From: a virus
Direction: 5' to 3' (one strand)
Virus record (IMG/VR): IMGVR_UViG_3300038451_000447
Coordinates: 1 to 24,012 of that record
DNA: 24,012 bases
The translations under genes were made by a program, and so were the position numbers. How positions within the stretch are numbered: position 1 is the first letter of the stretch; each line of letters starts with the position of its first letter. A model generated the notes under the pieces. The model was not told the origin of the DNA, made no database searches, and saw only the letters and a list, made by a program, of their open reading frames with translations. Shown here piece after piece: positions 7,487 to 15,044 of the stretch.

Positions 7487-7578
7487 TCGAGACGCATGCC
7501 CCCCTCTTGGGAATCAGCAATGGCTCAAGACCAGAAATGGCTTGAGCCATTTCTATTTCAATCCCAAGAAGGTGACAA
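7487..7578 (+). promoter_or_regulatory. Structured 5' leader RNA, copy 3 (capsid gene)
   Basis: TCGAGACGCATGCCC, then a CCC-TCTT-GGG hairpin. The main hairpin pairs 7519-7529 with 7541-7551 (AATGGCTCAAG with CTTGAGCCATT), with bulged A7530, CCA/TGG (7531-7533 with 7538-7540) and a GAAA loop (7534-7537). TCTTGGGA (7505-7512) is exactly complementary to TCCCAAGA (7562-7569), just before the AAGGTG ribosome-binding site, mirroring copy 2 with different bases. No convincing promoter lies at the usual distance, so this copy may act inside a longer transcript. Confidence 0.82.
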
Positions 7579-8811
7579 GTGCCAACCGATCCGCTCTATA
7601 ACGAAATCGACGCGTCGAACTTGGAAAGTGTCCGGAAGAACGTCGTGTTTAACAATCTTTTTGTTGACACGCCCTTCCAGGCAAAGCTCCGCAGGGCCGG
7701 TGTATGGGATGAATTCCTTGGTGGCGCAGGCATGATGGAAGGCATCCTTTACGGACGCACGCAGGGAGCCGCGGTGAATCCCGGCCAGACTGTCACCGTG
7801 ACCCGTCAGCAGATTAACACCGGCATCAAGTTCCTGCCGAAGGCGTATGCCACTTGGTATCCGCTGGATGACTGGGAGATGGATGACGGTTCCGGCACCG
7901 GTGGTGTGATCAACTCCGGTCCGTCGAAGATTGTGGACGAGTACCAGCTCTACATGGAATGCATGGTGATGACCATGAACACCATGCAGGAGATGGATTC
8001 ATTCCGTCATGGACAGCCCTCGTCAAGCACGGTGACCGATAACCGCATCAAGGCGATCAATGGCCTGGATGAGGCGCTGAACAACGGTATTGATCCGTCC
8101 GTCTACGGCAATATCTACACCAACTATGGTGGACAGGCCCGCAATGGCAACATTGGCACGGCGCTGAATACTACACCGCTTTATCTGGGCACGCCTGCGG
8201 GCGGTACTGGCCAGATTGATTTTGCCTCTTTGATGCAGCTTTGGTCGCAGTGCAAAGTAGCCGGTGGCAATCCGACACTGGGCATTACCAATGTGTTCGG
8301 CTTCAAGGCCGTGGCGGTGGCTCTGGATGCGCAGCGCCGCGATATTTCAAACACGAAGCATGACATCAAATGGGATGGCCTGAACTTTAACGGTGTGGAT
8401 ATTTACGCCGATCCTCTGGCGCCTTCTGCCCAGGCACAGAACTACATTGAACTGGCACCGGCCAACGGCGCTGCGGGTAATACGAACTTGGCGGACGGCG
8501 TAGGTTCGAGCACTGCAACCATCTCGTTTACAACTCCGCAGTTCTACAAGAACGGTGTGGCAGTAAGTACGTCGCCGACTGGCTCTGGATTGCCTTCGAC
8601 CACAACGATTCAGCCATCGGAAGTTCTGTACTTCCTGGAGCCGGAGAGCTTTAAGATCCGACCGACCAACAAGAAGGGTTGGAACTTTGGTCTGCGCCGT
8701 GCGCCGATGCCGAACAACGTATCGATCGATGCGCTGTTCATGCGGTTGGGAACCAACCTTTACAACGTGCAGCCGCGCCATAACGATTACGCATTTGGAT
8801 TCTCGGCATAA
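7579..8811 (+). CDS. Major capsid protein
   Basis: The 410-residue protein starts at GTG 7579, five bases after AAGGTG; no other start fits the leader. Its place right after the scaffold, its size and its abundance of Gly, Asn, Thr and Ala fit an HK97-fold major capsid protein. The N-terminal arm is polar and helical (residues 1-45). TVTVTRQQINTGIKFLPKAY (about 72-91) and the C-terminal GTNLYNVQPRHNDYAFGF look like the long beta elements of the fold. An insertion rich in Ala, Ser and Thr (about 285-345) could be a surface loop domain. It does not carry an obvious N-terminal cleavage segment. The family label is by context and general resemblance rather than a diagnostic motif. Confidence 0.8.
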   Translation: MPTDPLYNEIDASNLESVRKNVVFNNLFVDTPFQAKLRRAGVWDEFLGGAGMMEGILYGRTQGAAVNPGQTVTVTRQQINTGIKFLPKAYATWYPLDDWEMDDGSGTGGVINSGPSKIVDEYQLYMECMVMTMNTMQEMDSFRHGQPSSSTVTDNRIKAINGLDEALNNGIDPSVYGNIYTNYGGQARNGNIGTALNTTPLYLGTPAGGTGQIDFASLMQLWSQCKVAGGNPTLGITNVFGFKAVAVALDAQRRDISNTKHDIKWDGLNFNGVDIYADPLAPSAQAQNYIELAPANGAAGNTNLADGVGSSTATISFTTPQFYKNGVAVSTSPTGSGLPSTTTIQPSEVLYFLEPESFKIRPTNKKGWNFGLRRAPMPNNVSIDALFMRLGTNLYNVQPRHNDYAFGFSA

Positions 8812-8816
8812 CGCCA

Positions 8817-8857
8817 CCCTGGAGGCAGGAAACTGCCTTCAGGGATTCGCCCTGAAA
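8817..8857 (+). promoter_or_regulatory. GNRA-capped hairpin overlapping an alternative hairpin
   Basis: Hairpin A pairs CCCTGGAGGCAG (8817-8828) with CTGCCTTCAGGG (8833-8844), 12 pairs with one G-T, closed by a GAAA loop (8829-8832). Hairpin B pairs TTCAGGG (8838-8844) with CCCTGAA (8850-8856). The two share 8838-8844 and exclude each other. There is no T-run. It lies between the capsid and decoration-like genes and could set their relative expression by mRNA processing or attenuation. Confidence 0.72.
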
Positions 8858-8893
8858 TCGACGAGGGCCAGTACAACTTGAAGGAGAAGCAAG

Positions 8894-9505
8894 ATGCCGC
8901 TTCAGCAAATTCTACCCACTTGGTTGTCGCTCAACTCAGCGAATTTTACTTCGCCGACGGCGCTCACCGATGTTCGTACTGGCCTGCCGTTCGCTGCTGG
9001 CGGACTCAACATCGGTGATTATTTCGATCTGACAGGGGAAGAAGCAAAGTCGCTTTCGAACACGTCTGTCGGTACCTTGCTTTCTGGGCGCTATCGCTTT
9101 GTGCAGGTTGACTCGGGTGCAACTCCTGGCAATGTGGCTACTGGCACAATCGCGATGTTCAAGAGTTTGACGAGTTCGAACTATGCTGGCCCGATCAACA
9201 ATGTGACGAGCTACGACAAAGCTTTGACTCTGAATTCACCGCGCAAAGCTGTCTTTTTGAACACCGTGACACCTGGCAATTTTGGTTTTGTGCAGGAATT
9301 GGGCGATGCAACTGTGCTCTTGAAGACGCCTCTGCAAAATTCGGGCACGATCCAAATTGGCGACATTTTGACGATCACCAGTTCGGGTCTTGATGATCTC
9401 ACCGCACAGACTGAAACGCCCGCAATGGTTGGTGTGGCTGTACAAACACCAGTAGCAGCAACTCTGGTTGTTTGCCAACTGACGGCTCCGGCATTCCAGG
9501 AGTAA
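8894..9505 (+). CDS. Capsid decoration/stabilisation-like protein
   Basis: This is a 203-residue protein with a strong AAGGAGAAGCAAG site before its ATG. It is almost free of charged helices and rich in Thr, Ser, Gly and Val, with many short beta strands (GRYRFVQVDSG, NVATGTIAMFKSL, GTIQIGDILTITSSG). The C-terminus (MVGVAVQTPVAATLVVCQL) resembles the terminal strands of head decoration and fibre-base proteins that coat capsids. Position directly after the major capsid gene supports this. No specific family is recognised; an alternative is a minor structural protein of the neck. Confidence 0.6.
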   Translation: MPLQQILPTWLSLNSANFTSPTALTDVRTGLPFAAGGLNIGDYFDLTGEEAKSLSNTSVGTLLSGRYRFVQVDSGATPGNVATGTIAMFKSLTSSNYAGPINNVTSYDKALTLNSPRKAVFLNTVTPGNFGFVQELGDATVLLKTPLQNSGTIQIGDILTITSSGLDDLTAQTETPAMVGVAVQTPVAATLVVCQLTAPAFQE

Positions 9506-9536
9506 GACAACCGCGGTAACACGCGGAGGAGTGATC

Positions 9537-9878
9537 ATGATTCTCACAGCACTTGGAAAAGGCACGGGAGCTGGTCCGCTCTATCCGGAATTTGTTGGAC
9601 GGCGCGGGCTGTTTGTAGGCATTGGCACGGGACCAACAGCCTATGTTGCTGGTGCCGCTGATTCGGTAACGCTTGCGCTGCCGAACTACTACATTGATGC
9701 ATTGTGTGGTGGTGTGATGTCGACGGATGGCAGTACGTATGCAATCGTTGGCCCTTCTGGATCTGGAACGCGGCAAACATGGAATCTCTACTATTACGTT
9801 GCGTCAACTGGCGCTCGGGCTAGTGGGAATCTTTCAACAATGACTTTCCAGATCGCTGCTTTTGTAGGACAGTTCTAA
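9537..9878 (+). CDS. Small hypothetical structural protein
   Basis: The ATG at 9537 is preferred over GTG 9531 because GGAGGA (9525-9530) abuts the GTG but lies six bases from the ATG; it gives 113 residues. A 5-bp CCGCG/CGCGG hairpin (9511-9526) touches this site. The protein is Gly-, Ala- and Tyr-rich with alternating beta-like segments (FVGRRGLFVGIGTGP, NLYYYVASTG, STMTFQIAAFVGQF), with no export signal. It resembles small phage head or decoration proteins in composition only. It sits between the decoration-like gene and a putative neck gene, so a virion role is likely. Confidence 0.6.
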   Translation: MILTALGKGTGAGPLYPEFVGRRGLFVGIGTGPTAYVAGAADSVTLALPNYYIDALCGGVMSTDGSTYAIVGPSGSGTRQTWNLYYYVASTGARASGNLSTMTFQIAAFVGQF

Positions 9879-9903
9879 CGGAGTCTTCTCCCGAAGGCAC
9901 ATC

Positions 9904-9937
9904 AGCGGCTCTTGCGGAGCAATCTGCAGGGGCCGCT
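9904..9937 (+). other. Stem-loop upstream of neck gene
   Basis: AGCGGCTC (9904-9911) pairs with GGGCCGCT (9930-9937), and TTGC/GCAA can pair in the loop. Four T's follow (9937-9940), then the ribosome-binding site at 9945. It could be a weak terminator or a processing site; the helix is short for its loop, so certainty is low. Confidence 0.4.
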
Positions 9938-9954
9938 TTTGGTAAGGAGCGAAT

Positions 9955-10968
9955 GTGGCGTTCACCAACATGATTCAGGAGCTGCTTGGCATTCCGGGGT
10001 GCAACCTTGGCCTTGTGAAAACAAAGCTCAATGAATCCTTGCAAGCGATCCAAAACGAAAATGTTTGGAGTTTTCAACTTCAAACAAATGGATGGCTGAC
10101 GCCTGGCTTGTTGGGTGGCCCTACGATTGAATTCCTGAGTCCTGGCACAATTACAGTAACGCCTTTTACCAATACTGTAACGGGCGATGCAACTGCTTCC
10201 GCAGCCTGGATTGCCACGATCACAAACCCACCGCTCATCACGCAATATCAGATCCGCGTTCCTTATTACTCGCTCTACAATATCGTCTCACTGAATTCGA
10301 CCAATCCATCGGCTGCGGTGTTGACGCTAGATCGACCTTGGATGGAACCTGCGCAGGTAAATGGCGGTTACATGGCCTATCAGGCTTATTATCCCGCACC
10401 GGCAGGATTCAAGCGTTGGTACAACATCCGCGACACCACCAATAACAACCAGCTGGATTGGTGGAGCAAGACGCAGATTGATCTTTCGAACGAAGATGCG
10501 GAACGCACCGATTTTGATGAACCACTTTACGTAGTTCCTTATGGGCCAGATACACGCACTGGTTCGGCAACGTATGGCCAGATGCTCTTTGAACTGTGGC
10601 CGCATCCGATTACGCAACTGCCTTATACCTTTGGTTGCGAAGTTAACTGGCCAGCGCTCACGAATCCTTCTGACACGTTGCCTTTTCCGCTGACGGAAGA
10701 GTTGGTGAAGTTGCGTGCTTACGAAATGCTTTACCTGTGGAAGGAATCGCAGAAGGGTGATGAGATGGAGCGCGGAGCTGGAGCTAACTGGCAATTTTTG
10801 GTACAAGCTGCGCGCGGTGAATATGTGAACCGTTTACAGATGATTCGCAATATGGACAAAAATCTGGTTGATCTTTACTTCACGAAGATGCAGCGGTTCC
10901 CGTCAGCATTTGGCGAACCGTATTCGACTGTGGAGGGGCAACTCAACGTGGGCGGATGGGGAGATTAA
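9955..10968 (+). CDS. Putative head-tail adaptor/neck protein
   Basis: The GTG start at 9955 follows AAGGAGCGAAT and gives 337 residues. N-terminal helices (MIQELLGIPGCNLGLVK, NESLQAIQNENVWSF) are followed by a beta-rich middle (TITVTPFTNTVTGDATASAA; YQIRVPYYSLYNIVSL). The C-terminal helical part runs from about 255 (LTEELVKLRAYEMLYLWKES) to 315 (RGEYVNRLQMIRNMDKNLVD). This helix-beta-helix plan resembles adaptor proteins that extend the portal. The product of 22227-23549 shows a comparable plan, including a late helical block with charged residues and a Tyr-containing RRYQDGLNLL segment, so the two may be distant relatives. The family is not certain. Confidence 0.5.
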   Translation: MAFTNMIQELLGIPGCNLGLVKTKLNESLQAIQNENVWSFQLQTNGWLTPGLLGGPTIEFLSPGTITVTPFTNTVTGDATASAAWIATITNPPLITQYQIRVPYYSLYNIVSLNSTNPSAAVLTLDRPWMEPAQVNGGYMAYQAYYPAPAGFKRWYNIRDTTNNNQLDWWSKTQIDLSNEDAERTDFDEPLYVVPYGPDTRTGSATYGQMLFELWPHPITQLPYTFGCEVNWPALTNPSDTLPFPLTEELVKLRAYEMLYLWKESQKGDEMERGAGANWQFLVQAARGEYVNRLQMIRNMDKNLVDLYFTKMQRFPSAFGEPYSTVEGQLNVGGWGD

Positions 10969-10969
10969 C

Positions 10970-11359
10970 ATGCCGAGTTATGCAGGAACAGGACAAGCGC
11001 AACTGCTTTATGAGAACACGCAGAAGTATTTCTGGCAAAATGAAACCGTGGCGACAAGCACTTTAAGCGTTGCCTATGAACTGCGCCGTGTTCTGGGTGC
11101 GTATTATCCCTGGGGATTGTCAGTCGAAGTTATCTTTTCCGGGAATCCTGGTGCATTTGAAATTGACATCATGGGCGCGAACAATGACTTTGCTGTTAAT
11201 TATGTCCAACTCGGGAGTATTACCGTAACAAACAATTCGACTTCCGGTGCCTATGTCGGTCGTTGGGATATGCCCACGAATGTATGGCCAAAGTATGTTG
11301 CTGGTTATCTAAAATCGCTAGGCAATACAGTGAATGTAACTTTGCAGGTGACGCGATGA
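10970..11359 (+). CDS. Small beta-rich structural protein
   Basis: The ATG at 10970 comes one base after the previous stop, with GGGGAG six bases upstream, giving 129 residues. The sequence is beta-like throughout: YELRRVLGAYYPWGLSVEVIF, AFEIDIMGANNDFAVNYVQL, KSLGNTVNVTLQVTR. It overlaps the next gene by the tetranucleotide ATGA, indicating translational coupling to the first exported-fibre gene. No family is recognised. It carries no signal peptide, unlike the four genes after it. A neck or tail component is likely from position. Confidence 0.62.
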   Translation: MPSYAGTGQAQLLYENTQKYFWQNETVATSTLSVAYELRRVLGAYYPWGLSVEVIFSGNPGAFEIDIMGANNDFAVNYVQLGSITVTNNSTSGAYVGRWDMPTNVWPKYVAGYLKSLGNTVNVTLQVTR

Positions 11360-12594
11360 AAAAAATGTTTTTTTTACTTTTTCTTCTTGTTACCGGGCGA
11401 GAAATCTTGTTCGGGCAACCAAGTAATACAATACCCGCTGGTGCGTATTGCTTGAATGCTACCGCCGGATGGATACCGGTTGCAAGCGCTGCAGGAATGG
11501 TAAGTCCAACCAACCCTCCGGGTATGGCACTCTATGGATTTAATAACAATCAATGGTATGCCTTGGCATGTGATGCTAATGGCAATCTAGCTGTAACGGC
11601 TTCAGGAGGAACGATTGCGGCGGGAACTGCAGGACAAATTGCAGCCTATTCCGGAAGTACAGCGATCAGCGCGATCAGTGAAGTTCCGATTGCCAATTTG
11701 ACAACGAATCCAAGCACTGTTTTTTTTGTTAACTCAAACAGTTCCTATTCAGGTACGCCAGACGGATCGCCAGATAAACCCTATACCAGTTTTTCGCAAG
11801 CCTATGCAGCAATGACCCAAGCAAAACCCTATGTAATGATTATTGCGCCATGGACTACGTATGCGGATTTAAATCCCACGTTGCCATCTAACATTACGGG
11901 ATTGAAAATTTATGGCAATCAAGCTACGTACACAATTGTTTCTGGGACGCTGGCAATATCTTGTCCAACAGTTGTTTTTTATTTGTTTACATCAGGGGCG
12001 ATTACCAGTTCATCAACATGGTCGAGATATGGAGGATCACTTAACGGGAATTTGACAATAACAGGTACCGGAGAATTTAGAGACACTACTTTTACAGGAG
12101 CGGTAGTTATCGATGTTGGAAGTAGCGCCACAGTCTCATTCAACGGTGTGACTTTGGCTGGAACAATTACCTCGCAAGGAAGTGGATCAACAGTAATCAT
12201 CAAAAATCATAGTACTCTTACAAATTCTTTGTCCTCGCCTAACATTAACATGAGCGCAGGCGGAAAATTATCTATAGAAGAAACTAATTTAACCAATGGA
12301 GGAAGTGGTTCCAACATTAATTGCGCTGATGGAGCAACGAGTTCCACTGCAAATTTTATTGGTGATGGAACGATTATGAACAACGGAATTTCATGCGGTA
12401 CAGCTTATACGTATCTATCTCCAGGCGCAATCGTACCGTCAGTAAGCGGATCAGCGATCTATCCGACGACGCAATCTATTTTTGGCCCGGCGACGGCTCC
12501 TAGCGGCAGTTGTTCGCCGAGTGGAGTATGGGTTTTTAGCCAAGATGGACATGCTACGACTTGCATCAGTGGAACTTGGACAACCAAAATCTAG
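11356..12594 (+). CDS. Beta-helix fibre/adhesin-like protein with signal peptide
   Basis: The start ATG at 11356 overlaps the previous TGA and gives 412 residues. Residues 1-20 are a Sec-type signal: MKK, then FFLLFLLV, ending near LFGQ. The body holds a DGSPDKPYTSFSQA segment (about 135-148), typical before right-handed beta-helix domains, followed by strand repeats (NLTITGTGEFRDTTFTGAV, SATVSFNGVTLAGTI). The C-terminus has SPSGVWVFSQDGHATTCISG, a motif shared by many tail-fibre tips. It probably binds a surface polysaccharide. An export signal on a phage fibre is unexpected, because virion proteins normally assemble in the cytoplasm. No catalytic residues can be assigned. Confidence 0.65.
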   Translation: MKKMFFLLFLLVTGREILFGQPSNTIPAGAYCLNATAGWIPVASAAGMVSPTNPPGMALYGFNNNQWYALACDANGNLAVTASGGTIAAGTAGQIAAYSGSTAISAISEVPIANLTTNPSTVFFVNSNSSYSGTPDGSPDKPYTSFSQAYAAMTQAKPYVMIIAPWTTYADLNPTLPSNITGLKIYGNQATYTIVSGTLAISCPTVVFYLFTSGAITSSSTWSRYGGSLNGNLTITGTGEFRDTTFTGAVVIDVGSSATVSFNGVTLAGTITSQGSGSTVIIKNHSTLTNSLSSPNINMSAGGKLSIEETNLTNGGSGSNINCADGATSSTANFIGDGTIMNNGISCGTAYTYLSPGAIVPSVSGSAIYPTTQSIFGPATAPSGSCSPSGVWVFSQDGHATTCISGTWTTKI

Positions 12595-12604
12595 GGGCAT
12601 TGCG

Positions 12605-14074
12605 ATGAAGAAATTATTACTGATTTTGCTGATTCTATTTTCTGGCTCGGCCTTTGCGCAGGTTGGCGCAATTACGAATTATTGCGTTCTTGGTGCTACA
12701 CAAGCATCTGTTTCAGGTTTGAAATCTTCAAATGATTTGCAGGGAATTGTTCCGCAATGCACGGTCACGGTCTATTTGGATGGTTATTACGCCGTCAAAA
12801 GCGCGACGTACACAAGTGGCGGAACGGTTACAGGGACGAGTGGTAAAACTTGCGTTGCGACATTTGTTGGAGGAACCACGGATGGAACCGCAACGATTAC
12901 ATTGACAGGAACTAACACGATTGCCGCTAACACTGCGTTTGTCATTACGGCTGGTGGCATCTATGCGACGACCCCAACGACGGCGACTTTGAGTAATGGT
13001 ACGGCGACATGCTCCGGCACAGCGACAGTTTCTGCGGTGATGACACCTGCGCTGGCGACGATTTATTCAGACAAGAGCAGTACGGCATTGACGAATCCAT
13101 TTACGGCCAATAGTGATGGTTCCTGGCTATTTTATGCAGCAACCAGTAAAGGATATGACGTTAAACTCAGTGGGGGTGTAAGCCCGAATATTTATCTTGT
13201 TCCTGTGACATTAACTGGATTGTTTCCGGGGGCAAGTTATTCTTCAGGATGCGGTTCCACTACAGGAATTGTGTGCGATACGGCATATGGAGGCACGGGC
13301 ATCAACTCCAGTGCAAGCACGGGAGTAGCACAAGTTGATGCTGGCGTGTGGAGCATTAGCACAGCCTTGGCTGATGGCACTACCGCAACAACACAAACTA
13401 CGGGTGATACTTCTACGGATGTGGCCACGGATGCTTTTGTGGGGGCTACAGTGGGAAATTATCTGCCGCTGTCTGGTGGCACGCTGACTGGAGATTTAAT
13501 TTTGCCAGGTATGACCCTCACAAGTTTGACAGGTTATCTTTATGCGAATGGCAGTAGCGCAGTAACGGCGAGTACAACCATTCCCATTGCCGCACTTTCC
13601 TACGATTCAACGACGGTGAATGGGCAGACTTGCACACTAGGTGGAAGCTGCACGGTAACGGCGGCCGCAACGGGAATCTCTGTAGGCACAACCACAGTAT
13701 CAAATGGCACAACAGGCTACATTCTGTATGACAATGCTGGCATTTTGGGGAATTTGGCAACGACGGGGAGTGGAAGTGTGGTGCTGGCAACATCACCCTC
13801 AATCTCCGGATTAATGGTAACTTCGTCCTTTACAGCGACCGGTCTGGTAACAAATTCTGATCTTACCAATGCTTCGACAACGGTGAATGGACAGACTTGT
13901 ACTTTGGGCGGAAGCTGCACGGTAACAGCAACAGGAATAACTGTTGGCACAACCACAGTATCGAGTGGCACGAGTGGGTATATCTTATACGATAACAGCG
14001 GTACGCTTGGCAATCTAGGCACAACTGGATCAGGAAATGTTGTGCTGAGACATCCCCCTCAGTCTCCGGATTAA
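12605..14074 (+). CDS. Repeat-rich fibre protein 1, truncated by frameshift
   Basis: The ATG at 12605 gives a textbook signal peptide (MKKLLLILLILFSGSAFA, then QVGA). The mature N-terminus (ITNYCVLGATQ) and the collar segment (ALTNPFTA..DGSW, SGGVSPNIY) are shared with fibre 2 at 15045. Compared with fibre 2 it has an extra stretch of about 80 residues, roughly residues 60-140, between YLDG and ATIYSD. From about residue 290 it enters the repeat modules. After VVL (near 14047) the expected ATSPSVSGL becomes RHPPQSPD and a stop, because one base is missing relative to the other repeat copies. The rest of the protein continues in another frame to 15015. The gene is either disrupted, phase-variable, or a sequencing error. 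Confidence 0.7.
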   Translation: MKKLLLILLILFSGSAFAQVGAITNYCVLGATQASVSGLKSSNDLQGIVPQCTVTVYLDGYYAVKSATYTSGGTVTGTSGKTCVATFVGGTTDGTATITLTGTNTIAANTAFVITAGGIYATTPTTATLSNGTATCSGTATVSAVMTPALATIYSDKSSTALTNPFTANSDGSWLFYAATSKGYDVKLSGGVSPNIYLVPVTLTGLFPGASYSSGCGSTTGIVCDTAYGGTGINSSASTGVAQVDAGVWSISTALADGTTATTQTTGDTSTDVATDAFVGATVGNYLPLSGGTLTGDLILPGMTLTSLTGYLYANGSSAVTASTTIPIAALSYDSTTVNGQTCTLGGSCTVTAAATGISVGTTTVSNGTTGYILYDNAGILGNLATTGSGSVVLATSPSISGLMVTSSFTATGLVTNSDLTNASTTVNGQTCTLGGSCTVTATGITVGTTTVSSGTSGYILYDNSGTLGNLGTTGSGNVVLRHPPQSPD

Positions 14075-14397
14075 CGGTAACTTCGTCTTTTACGGCGATT
14101 GGCCTTGTAACAAATACCGATCTTGCCAATGCTTCTACGACGGTAAATGGGCAGACCTGCACACTAGGTGGAAGCTGCACGGTGACGGCGGCAGCAACAG
14201 GAATCACGGTAGGTACAACGACAGTATCGAGTGGCACGACAGGCTATATTTTGTATGACAACGGTGGCACGCTTGGAGATCTAGCGACGACGGGGAGTGG
14301 CAGTGTGGTGCTGGCAACATCCCCCTCAGTCTCCGGATTAACGGTAACTTCGTCTTTTACGGCGACCGGACTCGTGACAAATACTGATCTTGCCAAT
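13604..14397 (+). repeat. Three tandem copies of a 267-bp coding repeat
   Basis: Copies start at 13604, 13871 and 14131. Each encodes about 89 residues: TTVNGQTCTLGGSCTVTA, then GYILYDNGGTLG, then SPSVSGLTVTSSFTATGLV. The middle copy is 260 bases: it lacks two codons and one further base, and the last loss causes the frameshift. The DNA similarity is high, implying recent duplication or gene conversion. Confidence 0.9.
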
Positions 14398-15015
14398 GCT
14401 TCTACGACGGTGAATGGATCAACCTGTACTTTGGGATCGAGCTGCACGGTGACGGCGGCTGCGGGAACTCTGACGGGTACGACGCTGAACTCTACGGTGG
14501 TTAGTTCGAGCTTGACTTCTGTGGGGACGATTACATCTGGTGTATGGAACGGTACGCTAATTGGCGCAGCATATGGCGGCACGGGCATCGACTCCAGTGC
14601 AAGCACGGGAGTGGCACAAGTTAGTGCGGGCGTCTGGAGTATCAGCACAGTAGTTTCGGCCACACATTTAGTTGGTATATCATCCACACCTACAATAACT
14701 GTTGGTACGGGAGCGGGAACGGGCGGGACTGCAACCTGCGCAGGTTTTCACTGTTCGGACATGAACGGAGTTGTGAATGTCACAGTGGGGACTTCTCCTT
14801 CAGCAAATGCCACCGTTTTTACAGTTACGTTTGCTTCGCCTTATGGGAATATCGTAAATTGTGTGTATAACGTAACTAACGAAACTCTTGCTACTGGAGT
14901 GTATGTTCCAGCATATCTGACCGAGGCTGCTGCCTATATAGCCATAGTTGCACCAACAGGCAACGCGTGGACAGCAGGTAGTGAATATTCCGTTAACTAT
15001 TTTTGCGGTCAGTAA
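14182..15015 (+). pseudogene. Out-of-frame C-terminal part of fibre 1
   Basis: This frame continues fibre 1 after the indel: coding similarity to the other repeats resumes by about 14050, and the GTG at 14182 is merely the first start-like codon, inside a repeat and without a ribosome-binding site. It carries the rest of the repeat, a LTGTTLNSTVVSSSLTSVG module, a YGGTG motif, and a unique tip of about 100 residues (from about 14690; CAGFHCSDMNG, VNVTVGTSPSANATVFTVTF, ending YSVNYFCGQ). The tip is probably the receptor-binding end. Joining the two frames by a one-base correction would give a protein of about 800 residues, similar in size to fibre 2 (892). Confidence 0.72.
14461..14586 (+). 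repeat. YGGTG-type coding repeat, copy 1
   Basis: Encodes AGTLTGTTLNSTVVSSSLTS followed by VGTI..GVWNGT..GA.YGGTG. Related copies lie at 16164-16289 and 16785-16910. The YGGTG module is common in fibre shafts of many phages and in endosialidase-type fibres. Confidence 0.8.
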
Positions 15016-15044
15016 ATGTTGGAGAGACTTAAGCAAGGTGTGAA

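Noticed and set aside
14040-14074. Programmed -1 ribosomal frameshift at the CCCCC run in fibre 1
   Set aside because: The zero-frame codons CAT CCC CCT do not fit X XXY YYZ (T precedes the C-run), no pseudoknot is evident, and the indel maps to GGCAACA against GAGACA upstream of the run.
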